From Pseudomonas piscis (GTDB taxonomy: Bacteria; Pseudomonadota; Gammaproteobacteria; Pseudomonadales; Pseudomonadaceae), in NCBI RefSeq assembly GCF_009380155.1, contig NZ_WHUV01000001.1, positions 1,674,001 to 1,738,000 on the forward strand: DNA of 64,000 bases. The letters run 5' to 3'. This document shows, in pieces, positions 27,991 through 37,333 of this stretch. Below the pieces are notes generated by a model. That model was not told the origin of the DNA. It searched no databases and worked only from the letters and a program-made list of their open reading frames with translations. How positions within the stretch are numbered: the stretch's first letter is position 1; every line of letters begins with the position of its first letter. The translations under genes and the position numbers were made by a program.

Positions 27991-28533
27991 TCAATTCAGG
28001 TCTTCGGCGCCTTGCAGCGGCTCGTCGCCCAACAGCAGGTCCTTGTCGTGGCTGACCTGTTCTTCCTCGAACATGCGCCAGGTCTTGTCGCCCTCGACCC
28101 CAAGCAGCTCGACGAAGCGCCGGCCCTCGACCTTGTCGTTCACCTGGCCGATGTAGCGACCGTGTTCGGTTTCGCTGCGGGTCAGGACGATCTTGCGATC
28201 CTTCTCTGGCTGGGTCGGCGAGATCAGGTTCAGCTCAAGGCTCTTGGGCTGGCTGTCGCCGCTCAAGCGCAGTTCGACTTCGCCGGTCAGGTCGTCGAGA
28301 TGCACGCTGGCGCGCATTTTCAGCGTTTGTGCCAGCAACTCGCGGTCCAGGGAGCGGTTGATGCCTTTGCCGGCCTCGTAGTAGTTGTCGTTGACCAGGT
28401 TGTCCGGGTTGTTCACCGCAATGGTCACCATGGACAGGGTCAGGGCTACCGAGCAGGCGAGGATACCGATGATGATCCAGGGCCAGAGGTGCTTGTACCA
28501 GGGGTTTGTGGCGACGGCTGTAGGCATGCTCAT
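27991..28533 (-). CDS. ccoH: FixH family protein CcoH
   Basis: The 180-residue protein has one N-terminal membrane helix (about 13-35, WPWIIIGILACSVALTLSMVTI), then the FixH signature NPDNLVNDNYYEAGKGINRSLDR and a beta-rich periplasmic domain. CcoH is a small membrane subunit required for stable cbb3 oxidase assembly. It lies five bases after ccoG. A second in-frame ATG two codons in (MPTAV) is an alternative start. Confidence 0.95.
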   Translation of the reverse strand: MSMPTAVATNPWYKHLWPWIIIGILACSVALTLSMVTIAVNNPDNLVNDNYYEAGKGINRSLDRELLAQTLKMRASVHLDDLTGEVELRLSGDSQPKSLELNLISPTQPEKDRKIVLTRSETEHGRYIGQVNDKVEGRRFVELLGVEGDKTWRMFEEEQVSHDKDLLLGDEPLQGAEDLN

Positions 28534-28538
28534 TTCTC

Positions 28539-29954
28539 TTAACGAATTTGTGGGCCGATGAATCGGCTCTTGGCTTCGACCTGGACGCTTTCGTCATCGA
28601 TGTCCTTGAGGATGAACTTCACCTCGTTGGTGGTCGATGGCAGTTGTTCCGGAGCGATCGACAGCTCCGCGGGCATGCTGACGATGTCGCCAGCTACCAC
28701 ATGGATTTCGCGCTTGCTCTGCAGCTTGAGGTCCGGCAGGCCAGTGGCGTCCAGGACGTAGGTGTGGTCGCGCTGGTCCTTGTTCATGATCTTCAGGCTG
28801 TAGACGTTCTCGATCCGGCCTTCGGCGTTCTCGCGGTACAGCACCCGGTCCTTGCTGACGTCGAAGCCCACCAGCGAGCGCATCAGGAACGCGGTGACCA
28901 GCAGGCTGATCATGGCCAGGAGCACCAGGGCGTAGCCGATCAGGCGCGGACGCAGTTTATGGGTTTTCTGGCCTGAAAGGTTGTGTTCGGTGGTGTAGCT
29001 GATGAGGCCGCGAGGATAGTCCATCTTGTCCATGATGCTGTCGCAGGCATCGATGCAGGCGGCACAACCGATGCACTCGATCTGCAGGCCGTCGCGGATG
29101 TCGATACCGGTCGGGCAGACCTGGACGCACATGGTGCAGTCGATGCAGTCGCCCAGGCCCTGGGCCTTGTAGTCGGCGCCTTTCTTGCGCGGGCCACGAC
29201 CTTCGCCCCGGCGCGGGTCGTAGGACACGATCAGGGTGTCCTTGTCGAACATCACGCTCTGGAAGCGGGCGTAGGGGCACATGTAGATGCACACCTGCTC
29301 ACGCAGCCAGCCGGCGTTGCCGTAGGTGGCCAGGGTGAAGAACCCGACCCAGAAATAAGACCAGCCATCGGCCTGGCCGGTGAAGAAGTCGATGACCAGT
29401 TCACGGATCGGCGAGAAGTAGCCGACGAAGGTCATGCCGGTGACGAAACCGATCAGCAGCCACAGGCTGTGCTTGGCGAACTTGCGCAGGAATTTGTTGG
29501 CACCCATGGGCGCCTTGTCCAGCTTGATCCGCTGGTTGCGGTCGCCTTCGGTGACCTTTTCGCACCACATGAAGATCCAGGTCCAGACGCTCTGCGGGCA
29601 GGTGTAGCCGCACCAGACGCGGCCGGCGTAGACGGTGATGAAGAACAGGCCGAAGGCGGCGATGATCAGCATGCCCGACAGCAGGATGAAGTCCTGGGGC
29701 CAGAAGGTGGCGCCGAAGATGAAGAACTTGCGTTCCGGCAGGTTCCACCAGACGGCCTGGTGGCCGCCCCAGTTGAGCCAGACGGTACCGAAGTACAGCA
29801 GGAACAGCCCAGCACCGCCCACCATGCGCAGGTTGCGGAACAGGCCGGTGAAGGCACGGGTGTAGATTTTTTCTCTGGAGGCGTAGAGGTCGACGCTTTT
29901 GCTGGCGTTTTTGGCAGGCGGGGTTACATCGTGTACAGGAATCTGATTGCTCAT
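28539..29954 (-). CDS. ccoG: Cytochrome c oxidase accessory protein CcoG (FixG)
   Basis: The 471-residue membrane protein has about five helices and two [4Fe-4S] ferredoxin motifs (CIDCTMCVQVCP and CIGCAACIDACD), plus CGYTCPQSVWTW and a C-terminal immunoglobulin-like domain. CcoG has been shown in relatives to reduce copper for cbb3 assembly. Two ATG codons are adjacent; the second (29,954) gives better spacing from GGGA and the conserved start MSNQIPV. An Anr-like site and a GCGACC…GGTCGC palindrome lie in the upstream 370-base region. Confidence 0.96.
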   Translation of the reverse strand: MSNQIPVHDVTPPAKNASKSVDLYASREKIYTRAFTGLFRNLRMVGGAGLFLLYFGTVWLNWGGHQAVWWNLPERKFFIFGATFWPQDFILLSGMLIIAAFGLFFITVYAGRVWCGYTCPQSVWTWIFMWCEKVTEGDRNQRIKLDKAPMGANKFLRKFAKHSLWLLIGFVTGMTFVGYFSPIRELVIDFFTGQADGWSYFWVGFFTLATYGNAGWLREQVCIYMCPYARFQSVMFDKDTLIVSYDPRRGEGRGPRKKGADYKAQGLGDCIDCTMCVQVCPTGIDIRDGLQIECIGCAACIDACDSIMDKMDYPRGLISYTTEHNLSGQKTHKLRPRLIGYALVLLAMISLLVTAFLMRSLVGFDVSKDRVLYRENAEGRIENVYSLKIMNKDQRDHTYVLDATGLPDLKLQSKREIHVVAGDIVSMPAELSIAPEQLPSTTNEVKFILKDIDDESVQVEAKSRFIGPQIR

Positions 29955-30105
29955 CATTGCATCCCACGGCAGTGGAAAAATGCCTCGGCCAGTACGTGCC
30001 GACCGGGGTCAAAAAGGGGTGTTGCAGTGGCGCAATGATACGCCTGTAGCTCTAGGACAAGGGTGCGACCTTTGGTCGCGTTGGGGGAAGCCAATCGATA
30101 GTGTA

Positions 30106-30119
30106 ATGACCTGAATCAA
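30106..30119 (-). promoter_or_regulatory. Candidate Anr site upstream of ccoG
   Basis: On the minus strand the sequence is TTGATTCAGGTCAT: a perfect left half-site and a right half-site TCAT instead of TCAA. It lies about 150 bases before ccoG. Confidence 0.55.
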
Positions 30120-30265
30120 TTGACTTGTGGATTATGGACCGTTTTGCACTCCATACCGTTCGAATCTTTCATGGCGTCGGAAAAATCCCTAGGCAGTTGT
30201 CGGTCTTGCCTTAGATTTCTATGCGTCACGCAGGACGTTTTTGGCAGAGAACGGCGCCCAATGAA

Positions 30266-30299
30266 AACGGCCCCGCCAACATGCGTTGGCGGGGCCGTT
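30266..30299 (-). terminator. Rho-independent terminator after ccoP1
   Basis: AACGGCCCCGCCAAC and GTTGGCGGGGCCGTT form a 15-base stem around a four-base loop. On the minus strand the stem is followed by TTTT (AAAA at 30,264-30,267). Confidence 0.9.
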
Positions 30300-30324
30300 C
30301 GGGTATTGCCTTCAGGCCATGGGC

Positions 30325-31302
30325 TTATTCAGCATCGGCCTGCTTGTCACCGTGGGACAGGCTGTAGACATAAGCCGCCAGCAGGTGGACCTTGTCGTTG
30401 CCCTGCAGTTGCTCCTGGGCAGGCATCACGCCTTGGCGACCATGGCGAATGGTCTGCTGCAGCTGGGCGAAGCTCGAACCGTAGATGAACGCTGCCGGGT
30501 GGGTCAGGTTGGGTGCGCCCATAGCTGGGGTGCCCTTGCCTTCAGGACCGTGGCAGACCGCGCAGTTGGCGGCGAACAGCTTCTGGCCATTGGCCGGGTC
30601 GGCCTTGATGCCTTCCGGCAGCTTGCGACCATCGAGGTTGGTCAGGACATAGGCGGCAACGTCGCTGACGCCTTGTTCCTTGATTACATCCACCCAGGCC
30701 GGCATCACTGCGTGACGACCGCCCATGATGGTGGCCTTGATGGTTTCCGGCTCGCCGCCCCAGCGCCAGTCGGCGTCGGTCAGGTTAGGGAAGCCATAGG
30801 CACCCTTGGCATCGGAACCGTGGCAGACCGAGCAGTTGGAAGCGAACAGGCGGCCACCCATTTTCAGGGCTTGCGGATCCTTGGCTACTTCCTCGATCGG
30901 CATGGCTGCGTACTTGGCGAAGATCGGACCGAACTTGGCGTCGGAGCGAGCCATTTCCTTTTCCCACTCATGCACGCCGGTCCAGCCGGACTGGCCGTTG
31001 GCGAATGCAGTCTGCTTCTCGTTATCAAGGTAGTTGTAGCCAGGCAGTACGCCTTTCCAGTTGCCCAGGCCGGGGTACAGCACCAGGTAACCCAAGGCGA
31101 AGACGATGGTGCCGACGAACAGCATGAACCACCATTTCGGCAGTGGGTTGTCGTACTCCTCGATCCCGTCGAAAGAGTGGCCGACCGTCTCGTCGGTCTG
31201 CTCGGCGCGCTGGCCCTTGCGGGTCGACAGCAGCAGCCAAGTCAGGGCGAAGATGGTACCCAGACTGAGGACTGTGACGTACAGACTCCAGAACGTAGTC
31301 AT
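30325..31302 (-). CDS. ccoP1: cbb3 oxidase diheme cytochrome c subunit CcoP, proximal operon
   Basis: The 325-residue protein has an N-terminal membrane region (two helices, near 5-25 and 55-80) and two class I cytochrome c domains with heme motifs CSVCH and CAVCH. CcoP feeds electrons through CcoO to CcoN. Compared with the distal copy it carries an extra segment of about 14 residues after the second helix ([15 protein letters not shown]). The start overlaps the ccoQ stop by four bases. This copy sits next to ccoG, the position called cco1 in P. aeruginosa. Confidence 0.95.
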   Translation of the reverse strand: MTTFWSLYVTVLSLGTIFALTWLLLSTRKGQRAEQTDETVGHSFDGIEEYDNPLPKWWFMLFVGTIVFALGYLVLYPGLGNWKGVLPGYNYLDNEKQTAFANGQSGWTGVHEWEKEMARSDAKFGPIFAKYAAMPIEEVAKDPQALKMGGRLFASNCSVCHGSDAKGAYGFPNLTDADWRWGGEPETIKATIMGGRHAVMPAWVDVIKEQGVSDVAAYVLTNLDGRKLPEGIKADPANGQKLFAANCAVCHGPEGKGTPAMGAPNLTHPAAFIYGSSFAQLQQTIRHGRQGVMPAQEQLQGNDKVHLLAAYVYSLSHGDKQADAE

Positions 31303-31484
31303 TCTTTGTTACTCCTAGAAGCTTGCTCGACGTGCTTGATGGCGTCGGGGTCATCCGCGAACGGCAGCAAGGTCGCGTCGTCAAACTCGGACTTGCGCTT
31401 GGGGCTGAACACCCAGAGTGCCAGGCCGACGAAGGCCACCATCACGACAAGGGTGCCCAGGCCACGAATCATCCCGATATCCAT
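31299..31484 (-). CDS. ccoQ1: cbb3 oxidase small subunit CcoQ, proximal operon
   Basis: The 61-residue protein has one membrane helix ([19 protein letters not shown]) followed by the CcoQ motif [19 protein letters not shown]. CcoQ/FixQ stabilises the oxidase complex. It is packed between ccoO and ccoP, with a four-base overlap with ccoP. Confidence 0.94.
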   Translation of the reverse strand: MDIGMIRGLGTLVVMVAFVGLALWVFSPKRKSEFDDATLLPFADDPDAIKHVEQASRSNKE

Positions 31485-31489
31485 CTAGA

Positions 31490-32098
31490 TCACCGTTTGC
31501 TTTTGATGATGGTGCCCAGGCCTTGCAGATAGGCCACCAGCGCGTCCATTTCGGTCTTGCCCTTCACGGCATCCTTGGCACCGGCGATGTCTTCGTCGGT
31601 GTAGGGAACGCCGAGCGTGCGCAGGACTTCCATTTTCTTCGCGGTGTCCTTGCCGTCGAGCTTGTTTTCTACGAGGAACGGATAAGCCGGCATCTTCGAC
31701 TCGGGGACAACGTTGCGCGGGTTGTACAGGTGCGCACGCTGCCAGTCATCGGAGTAGCGGCCGCCAACGCGGGCCAGGTCCGGACCGGTACGCTTGGAAC
31801 CCCACAGGAATGGATGGTCCCAGACGCTTTCACCGGCTACCGAGTAGTGGCCATAGCGTTCGGTTTCGGCACGGAACGGACGGATCATCTGCGAGTGGCA
31901 GCCGACACAGCCGTTGGCGATGTAGATGTCACGACCTTCCAGTTCCAGCGCGGTGCGTGGCTTCATGCCTTCCACCGGCTTGTTGGTGACGTCCTGGAAG
32001 AACAGCGGGACGATCTGGGTCAGGCCGCCGATGCTGACGGCGATGACCATGAAGAAGGCCAGCAGGCCAATGTTCTTCTCGACTACTTCGTGCTTCAT
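31490..32098 (-). CDS. ccoO1: cbb3 oxidase monoheme cytochrome c subunit CcoO, proximal operon
   Basis: The 202-residue protein has an N-terminal membrane helix (about 10-30) and one heme motif, CVGCH. The family segments [10 protein letters not shown] and [28 protein letters not shown]-like follow. It shares long stretches of nearly identical DNA with the distal copy at 35,191-35,799. It overlaps the ccoN stop by one base. Confidence 0.96.
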   Translation of the reverse strand: MKHEVVEKNIGLLAFFMVIAVSIGGLTQIVPLFFQDVTNKPVEGMKPRTALELEGRDIYIANGCVGCHSQMIRPFRAETERYGHYSVAGESVWDHPFLWGSKRTGPDLARVGGRYSDDWQRAHLYNPRNVVPESKMPAYPFLVENKLDGKDTAKKMEVLRTLGVPYTDEDIAGAKDAVKGKTEMDALVAYLQGLGTIIKSKR

Positions 32099-33540
32099 CA
32101 GTGAGCTCCAACTACAGCGATCTGAGCAGCGGCTTCAGCTTCCGCCGGGTTCGAGGCGCGCACGGTACGGAATACGTTGTACGCCATGATCAGCATGCCG
32201 GCGGCGAAGAAAGCACCGCCCAGGGCGCGGACGATGAAGCCTGGGTGACTGGCTTGCAGCGCTTCGACGAAGGAGTAGGTGAGGGTGCCGTCGTCGTTGA
32301 TCGCACGCCACATCAGGCCCTGGGTGATGCCGTTGACCCACATCGAGGCGATGTAGAGAACGGTACCGATGGTAGCCAGCCAGAAGTGAGTGTTGATCAG
32401 GCCGATGCTGTGCATCTGCTGACGACCGAAGACTTTCGGGATCAGGTGGTACAGGGCGCCGATGGAGATCATCGCTACCCAGCCCAGGGCACCGGCGTGT
32501 ACGTGGCCGATTGTCCAGTCGGTGTAGTGGGACAGCGAGTTGACGGTCTTGATGGCCATCATCGGACCTTCGAAGGTCGACATGCCGTAGAACGCCAGGG
32601 ACACGACCAGGAAGCGCAGGATCGGGTCGGTGCGCAGTTTATGCCAGGCGCCCGACAGGGTCATCATGCCGTTGATCATGCCGCCCCAGCTTGGAGCCAG
32701 CAGGATGATCGACATGGCCATGCCCAGGGACTGGGCCCAGTCCGGCAGCGCGGTGTAGTGCAGGTGGTGCGGACCAGCCCAGATGTACAGGGTGATCAGT
32801 GCCCAGAAGTGCACGATGGACAGGCGATAGGAGTAGATCGGACGCTCAGCCTGCTTGGGTACGAAGTAGTACATCATCCCCAGGAAGCCGGTGGTCAGGA
32901 AGAAGCCCACGGCGTTGTGGCCGTACCACCATTGGATCATCGCGTCGGTGGCGCCGGCATAGGCCGAGTAGGACTTGAAGAAGCTGACCGGCAGGGAGGC
33001 GTGGTTGACGATGTGCAGCATCGCCGTGACCACGATGAAGGCGCCGTAGAACCAGTTACCCACGTAGATGTGCTTGGTCTTGCGCTTGGTGATGGTGCCG
33101 AAGAACACCAGGCCGTAGGTGACCCACACGATCGCCAGGAGGATAGCCAGGGGCCATTCCAGTTCGGCGTATTCCTTGGTGGTGGTGTAACCCAGTGGCA
33201 GGGTCACGATGGCACCGACGATCACCGCCTGCCAACCCCAGAAGGTGAAGGCCGCGAGGCTGTCGGAAATCAGTCGCGTCTGGCAGGTTCGCTGCACGAC
33301 ATAGTAAGAGGTGGCAAACAATGCACATCCACCGAAGGCGAAGATCACCAGGTTGGTGTGCAGCGGGCGCAGGCGTCCAAACGTCGTCCATGGCAGACCG
33401 AAGTTCAACTCCGGCCAGACCAGTTGCGAGGCGATGAAGACACCGAGCCCCATGCCAAGGATCCCCCAGACCACCGTCATGATGGCGAACTGGCGGACTA
33501 CCTTATAGTTATAAGCAGTCGGACTGATTGCTGTGCTCAT
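32098..33540 (-). CDS. ccoN1: cbb3 oxidase catalytic subunit CcoN, proximal operon
   Basis: The 480-residue heme-copper oxidase subunit has about 12-14 membrane helices. The CuB/heme ligand segments are [11 protein letters not shown] and [11 protein letters not shown], and [11 protein letters not shown] carries heme-ligand histidines. It reduces oxygen with very high affinity. The start at 33,540 ([12 protein letters not shown]) has GGAA eight bases upstream; the 25-codon upstream extension is not supported. In P. aeruginosa the operon in this position is the constitutive one. Confidence 0.97.
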   Translation of the reverse strand: MSTAISPTAYNYKVVRQFAIMTVVWGILGMGLGVFIASQLVWPELNFGLPWTTFGRLRPLHTNLVIFAFGGCALFATSYYVVQRTCQTRLISDSLAAFTFWGWQAVIVGAIVTLPLGYTTTKEYAELEWPLAILLAIVWVTYGLVFFGTITKRKTKHIYVGNWFYGAFIVVTAMLHIVNHASLPVSFFKSYSAYAGATDAMIQWWYGHNAVGFFLTTGFLGMMYYFVPKQAERPIYSYRLSIVHFWALITLYIWAGPHHLHYTALPDWAQSLGMAMSIILLAPSWGGMINGMMTLSGAWHKLRTDPILRFLVVSLAFYGMSTFEGPMMAIKTVNSLSHYTDWTIGHVHAGALGWVAMISIGALYHLIPKVFGRQQMHSIGLINTHFWLATIGTVLYIASMWVNGITQGLMWRAINDDGTLTYSFVEALQASHPGFIVRALGGAFFAAGMLIMAYNVFRTVRASNPAEAEAAAQIAVVGAH

Positions 33541-33626
33541 TTCTAAGGTTCCACGGTTTGGGTGTTTTATTAGGGATAAAAATCGGTCGCAAGTATGGAG
33601 AAAGCAGGGGGTCATTGCAACGCGCC

Positions 33627-33640
33627 ATGACCTGCGTCAA
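33627..33640 (-). promoter_or_regulatory. Imperfect Anr-like site upstream of ccoN1
   Basis: On the minus strand the sequence is TTGACGCAGGTCAT. The left half is TTGAC and the right half ends TCAT instead of TCAA. Its form closely resembles the site before ccoG, and it is weaker than the sites of hemN and cco2. Confidence 0.4.
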
Positions 33641-33995
33641 TGCGTTCCATGCCTGATTCTGCGGCCTTTCCCTATGCCGAGTAGGGACAAAAAACGCCCT
33701 CTGACAAACTGTCGCAGTGGACAAAAAAATCGGGGGTGTCAGGTCAGTTGTAACCGGGTGTGTGGAAGCCCCTTGAACAGCTGACAGGCGGTCAGCGAGT
33801 CGACAGCCGGTATAAACCAGCCTTTGCGGCCTGTCATCGAACGAAAGCTTCGAGCGTCGCCCATACCTTTGGCCTGCGACCGGCCTTCGCCAGTCCACTT
33901 CGGGGTAAGCCTAGACCTGATTCGGATGGGTGCAAACGTGGCGGGGTAGAGGGGTGCGACACTTGGTCGCAAAGAGGCGAGGGGAACTTCAGGGG

Positions 33996-34023
33996 ACAAG
34001 CTGCGGGTAAACCCGCAGCTTGT
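33996..34023 (-). terminator. Hairpin after ccoP2
   Basis: ACAAGCTGCGGGT and ACCCGCAGCTTGT form a perfect 13-base stem with a two-base centre, 11 bases after the ccoP2 stop. No T-tract follows on the minus strand. Confidence 0.6.
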
Positions 34024-34033
34024 TGGTGTTGCT

Positions 34034-34975
34034 TTACTGACCGCTTGCAGCTTGCGGCTTGCTGCCGTGGGACAGGCTGTACACGTAGGCAGCCAGCAGC
34101 TGCACCTTGTCGTTGCCCAGCAGTTCGCTCTGCGCCGGCATGTGGCCCTGGCGACCATGGCGGATGGTCTGTTGCAGTTGGGCCAGACTGGTGCCGTAGA
34201 TGAAGCCGGCTGGCTGAGTCAGGTCCGGCGCGCCCATGATGGCGGTGCCCTTGCCATTCGCACCGTGGCAAGCCACGCAGGTGGTGCTGAAGGCTTGCTG
34301 GCCGGCTACCAGGTCGGCGTCGTTATCGGCTGGCAGCGGCAGGCCGGCCAGTTCATGACGCACATAGGCGGCGACGTTCTTCACGCCGTCTTCCTTGAGC
34401 ACTTCACCCCAGGCCGGCATCGCGGCCATGCGTCCGCCCATGATGGTGGCCTTGATGGTCTCGGCATCGCCACCCCAGCGCCAGTTGTCGTCGGCCAGGT
34501 TCGGGAAGCCGAAGGCACCCTTGGCGTCGGAGCCGTGGCAGACCGAGCAGTTGGAGGCGAACAGGCGACCACCCATTTTCAACGCTTGTGGGTCCTTGGC
34601 GACTTCTTCCACGGGCATGGCGGCGAATTTGGCGAAGATCGGACCGAACTTCACGTCCGCCTTGGCCATTTCCTTTTCCCATTCCTTGGTCTGGGTCCAG
34701 CCGTCCTCATAGCCCGGCAGGACGCCTTTCCAGTTGCCCAGGCCCGGATAGAGGATCAGGTAGCCAACGGAAAACACCAGGGTGCCGGCGAACAGCAGGA
34801 ACCACCATTGCGGCAGGGGGTTGTCGTATTCCTCGATGCCATCGAACGCGTGGCCCATGGTCTGGTCCACGCTGCCCTTGGTTTCACCCCGACGGGTGCC
34901 GACCAGCAGCCAGGTCAGGCCGATCAGGCTGCCGATGGTCAGTACGCAGATCCACGTACTCCAGAAGGTGGTCAT
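34034..34975 (-). CDS. ccoP2: cbb3 oxidase diheme cytochrome c subunit CcoP, distal operon
   Basis: The 313-residue protein has two N-terminal membrane segments and two heme motifs, CSVCH and CVACH. The middle part ([30 protein letters not shown]-type) is nearly the same as in the proximal copy, while the first and last 60 residues diverge and the insertion after helix 2 is missing. The start overlaps ccoQ2 by four bases. Confidence 0.95.
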   Translation of the reverse strand: MTTFWSTWICVLTIGSLIGLTWLLVGTRRGETKGSVDQTMGHAFDGIEEYDNPLPQWWFLLFAGTLVFSVGYLILYPGLGNWKGVLPGYEDGWTQTKEWEKEMAKADVKFGPIFAKFAAMPVEEVAKDPQALKMGGRLFASNCSVCHGSDAKGAFGFPNLADDNWRWGGDAETIKATIMGGRMAAMPAWGEVLKEDGVKNVAAYVRHELAGLPLPADNDADLVAGQQAFSTTCVACHGANGKGTAIMGAPDLTQPAGFIYGTSLAQLQQTIRHGRQGHMPAQSELLGNDKVQLLAAYVYSLSHGSKPQAASGQ

Positions 34976-35187
34976 GGCCGAATGCTCCTTGTTGCAGGCT
35001 CTTGAGGTTGAGCGTCATCAGATGAAGTGCTCGCCGCCGGGTCATCGGCGAAGGGCAGCAGGCGTGCCTGGGCAAACTCGGGATTGCGCTTGGTGTTGAA
35101 CACCCAGATCGACAAGCCGACGAAGGCGATCATCACTACCAGGGTCCCGAGCCCGCGGATCATGCCGCTATCGAGTGCAAAGCCCAT
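34972..35187 (-). CDS. ccoQ2: cbb3 oxidase small subunit CcoQ, distal operon
   Basis: The 71-residue protein has one membrane helix ([19 protein letters not shown]) and the motif [17 protein letters not shown]. It is ten residues longer than the proximal copy, with a Ser/Gln/Pro-rich tail. Its ATG (MGFALDSG) lies three bases after the ccoO2 stop. Confidence 0.93.
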   Translation of the reverse strand: MGFALDSGMIRGLGTLVVMIAFVGLSIWVFNTKRNPEFAQARLLPFADDPAASTSSDDAQPQEPATRSIRP

Positions 35188-35190
35188 GGC

Positions 35191-35799
35191 TCACCTCTTG
35201 CTCTTGATCGAAGTGCCAAGCACTTGCAGGTAGGCCACCAGGGCGTCGATCTCGGTCTTGCCCTTGAGCGAGGCGGTCGCACCGGCGATGTCTTCGTCGG
35301 TGTAAGGCACGCCGAGGGTACGCATGACCTTGAGCTTGGTTTCGGTATGGCTACTGTCCACCGGTGCGGTCACCAGCCATGGGTAGGCTGGCATCTTCGA
35401 CTCCGGCACGACGTTGCGCGGGTTGTACAGGTGCGCACGGTGCCAGTCGTCGGAGTAGCGGCCGCCAACGCGGGCCAGGTCCGGACCGGTGCGCTTGGAA
35501 CCCCACAGGAATGGATGATCCCAGACGCTTTCACCGGCTACCGAGTAGTGGCCATAGCGTTCGGTTTCGGCGCGGAACGGACGGACCATCTGCGAGTGAC
35601 ACTGTACGCAGCCTTCGCGGATGTAGATGTCGCGACCTTCCAGTTGCAGCGCGGTGTAGGGCTTCATGCCCTCCACCGGCTTGTTGGTGACGTCCTGGAA
35701 GAACAGCGGGACGATCTGGGTCAGACCGCCGATGCTCACCGCGAAGACCATCAGCAGCATGAGCAGGCCGACGTTTTTCTCAATCGTTTCGTGTTTCAT
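35191..35799 (-). CDS. ccoO2: cbb3 oxidase monoheme cytochrome c subunit CcoO, distal operon
   Basis: The 202-residue protein starts [13 protein letters not shown] and has one membrane helix and the heme motif CVQCH. The 19-codon upstream extension to 35,856 overlaps ccoN2 and is not supported. The length equals the proximal copy, and DNA around 35,451-35,600 differs from the proximal copy at only a few positions per 150 bases. Confidence 0.96.
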   Translation of the reverse strand: MKHETIEKNVGLLMLLMVFAVSIGGLTQIVPLFFQDVTNKPVEGMKPYTALQLEGRDIYIREGCVQCHSQMVRPFRAETERYGHYSVAGESVWDHPFLWGSKRTGPDLARVGGRYSDDWHRAHLYNPRNVVPESKMPAYPWLVTAPVDSSHTETKLKVMRTLGVPYTDEDIAGATASLKGKTEIDALVAYLQVLGTSIKSKR

Positions 35800-35809
35800 G
35801 GCGGACTCC

Positions 35810-37234
35810 TCAGGCCATCTGCGCAGCAGCGTTGACTTCGGCTGGCACCGCGGCACGCACGGTGCGCCAGGTGTTGTAAGCCATCAGGAACATGCCGCTG
35901 AGGAAGATCGCCCCACCGACCAGTCGCACGATGAAGCCTGGGTGGCTAGCCACCAGGGTTTCGACGAAGGAGTAGGTGAGGGTGCCGTCTTCGTTGACTG
36001 CACGCCACATCAGGCCCTGGGCGATGCCGTTGACCCACATCGAGGCGATGTAGAGCACGGTGCCGATGGTGGCCAGCCAGAAGTGGGTGTTGATCAGGCC
36101 GAGGCTGTACATCTGCTCGCGACCGAAGACTTTCGGGATCAGGTGGTACAGCGAACCGATGGAGATCATCGCAACCCAGCCCAGGGCGCCGGCGTGTACG
36201 TGGCCGATTGTCCAGTCGGTGTAGTGGGAGAGGGCGTTGACGGTCTTGATCGCCATCATCGGACCTTCGAAGGTCGACATGCCGTAGAACGCCAGGGACA
36301 CCACCAGGAAGCGCAGGATCGGGTCGCTGCGCAGCTTATGCCAGGCGCCCGACAGGGTCATCATGCCGTTGATCATGCCGCCCCAGCTTGGAGCCAGGAG
36401 GATCAGCGACATGATCATGCCCAGGGACTGCGCCCAGTCCGGCAGCGCGGTGTAGTGCAGGTGGTGCGGGCCGGCCCAGATGTACAGGGTGATCAGTGCC
36501 CAGAAGTGCACGATGGACAGGCGATAGGAGTAGACCGGACGTTCGGCCTGCTTGGGCACGAAGTAGTACATCATCCCCAGGAAGCCCGCGGTCAGGAAGA
36601 AGCCCACGGCGTTGTGGCCGTACCACCATTGCACCATGGCGTCGGTGGCGCCGGCGTACAGCGAGTAGGACTTGGTCAGGCTGACCGGCAGTTCCAGGTT
36701 GTTGACGATATGCAGGATGGCCACGGTGATGATGAAGCCACCGAAGAACCAGTTACCCACATAGATGTGCTTGGTGTTGCGCTTGACCAGGGTGCCGAAG
36801 AACACGATGGCGTAGGCCACCCAGACAATGGTGATCAGGATATCGATCGGCCATTCCAGTTCGGCGTATTCCTTGGAGCTGGTGTAGCCCAATGGCAGGC
36901 TGATGGCCGCCAGCAGGATCACCAACTGCCAGCCCCAGAAGCAGAACGCGGCGATTTTCGGCGCGAACAACGTGGTCTGGCAGGTGCGTTGCACCGAATA
37001 GAACGACGTGGCAAACAGTGCACAGCCACCGAAGGCGAAGATCACCGCGTTGGTGTGCAATGGCCGCAGGCGACCGAAGCTGGTCCACGGCAGATCGAAG
37101 TTGAGTTCGGGCCACACCAACTGGGCTGCGAGAAAAACCCCGAGCCCCATGCCGACGATGCCCCACACCACCGTCATAATGGCGAATTGGCGGACCACCT
37201 TGTAGTTGTAGGCGGTACTGATAGAAGTGTTCAT
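35810..37234 (-). CDS. ccoN2: cbb3 oxidase catalytic subunit CcoN, distal operon
   Basis: The 474-residue catalytic subunit has the same ligand segments as the proximal copy ([33 protein letters not shown]). The start at 37,234 ([11 protein letters not shown]) aligns with its paralogue; the frame runs open a further 272 codons upstream, but that extension is antisense to the hydrolase gene and encodes nothing recognisable. An Anr box (37,359-37,372) lies about 125 bases upstream, matching the known Anr control of cco2 in P. aeruginosa. Confidence 0.97.
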   Translation of the reverse strand: MNTSISTAYNYKVVRQFAIMTVVWGIVGMGLGVFLAAQLVWPELNFDLPWTSFGRLRPLHTNAVIFAFGGCALFATSFYSVQRTCQTTLFAPKIAAFCFWGWQLVILLAAISLPLGYTSSKEYAELEWPIDILITIVWVAYAIVFFGTLVKRNTKHIYVGNWFFGGFIITVAILHIVNNLELPVSLTKSYSLYAGATDAMVQWWYGHNAVGFFLTAGFLGMMYYFVPKQAERPVYSYRLSIVHFWALITLYIWAGPHHLHYTALPDWAQSLGMIMSLILLAPSWGGMINGMMTLSGAWHKLRSDPILRFLVVSLAFYGMSTFEGPMMAIKTVNALSHYTDWTIGHVHAGALGWVAMISIGSLYHLIPKVFGREQMYSLGLINTHFWLATIGTVLYIASMWVNGIAQGLMWRAVNEDGTLTYSFVETLVASHPGFIVRLVGGAIFLSGMFLMAYNTWRTVRAAVPAEVNAAAQMA

Positions 37235-37304
37235 GGTTCCCCATCCACGGTTCAGCTGAAGTGAAAGCGACTGCGCGCGGCACGGCGCGCCCACTTCGTC
37301 TGGA

Positions 37305-37310
37305 GTTATA
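37305..37310 (-). promoter_or_regulatory. Candidate -10 element of cco2
   Basis: On the minus strand the hexamer is TATAAC. A start just after it would place the centre of the Anr box near position -67. Confidence 0.4.
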
Positions 37311-37333
37311 GGCAGACTAAAAGCGAGGCAAGC

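Larger units (their letters stand above)
29955..30324. other. Intergenic region between cco1 and ccoG, 370 bases
   Basis: It holds the cco1 terminator on the right, an Anr-like site (30,106-30,119), and the palindrome GCGACCTTTGGTCGC (30,065-30,079). No ORF with a ribosome site is seen. The arrangement suggests that ccoGHIS has its own promoter rather than relying only on read-through from cco1. Confidence 0.65.
33541..34033. other. Intergenic region between cco2 and cco1, 493 bases
   Basis: It contains the cco2 terminator (33,996-34,023), the palindrome TGCGACACTTGGTCGCA (33,955-33,971), and an imperfect Anr-like site (33,627-33,640) about 90-100 bases before ccoN1. ORFs crossing it lack ribosome sites. 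The promoter of cco1 must lie here, but I see no strong sigma-70 pair. Confidence 0.6.
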
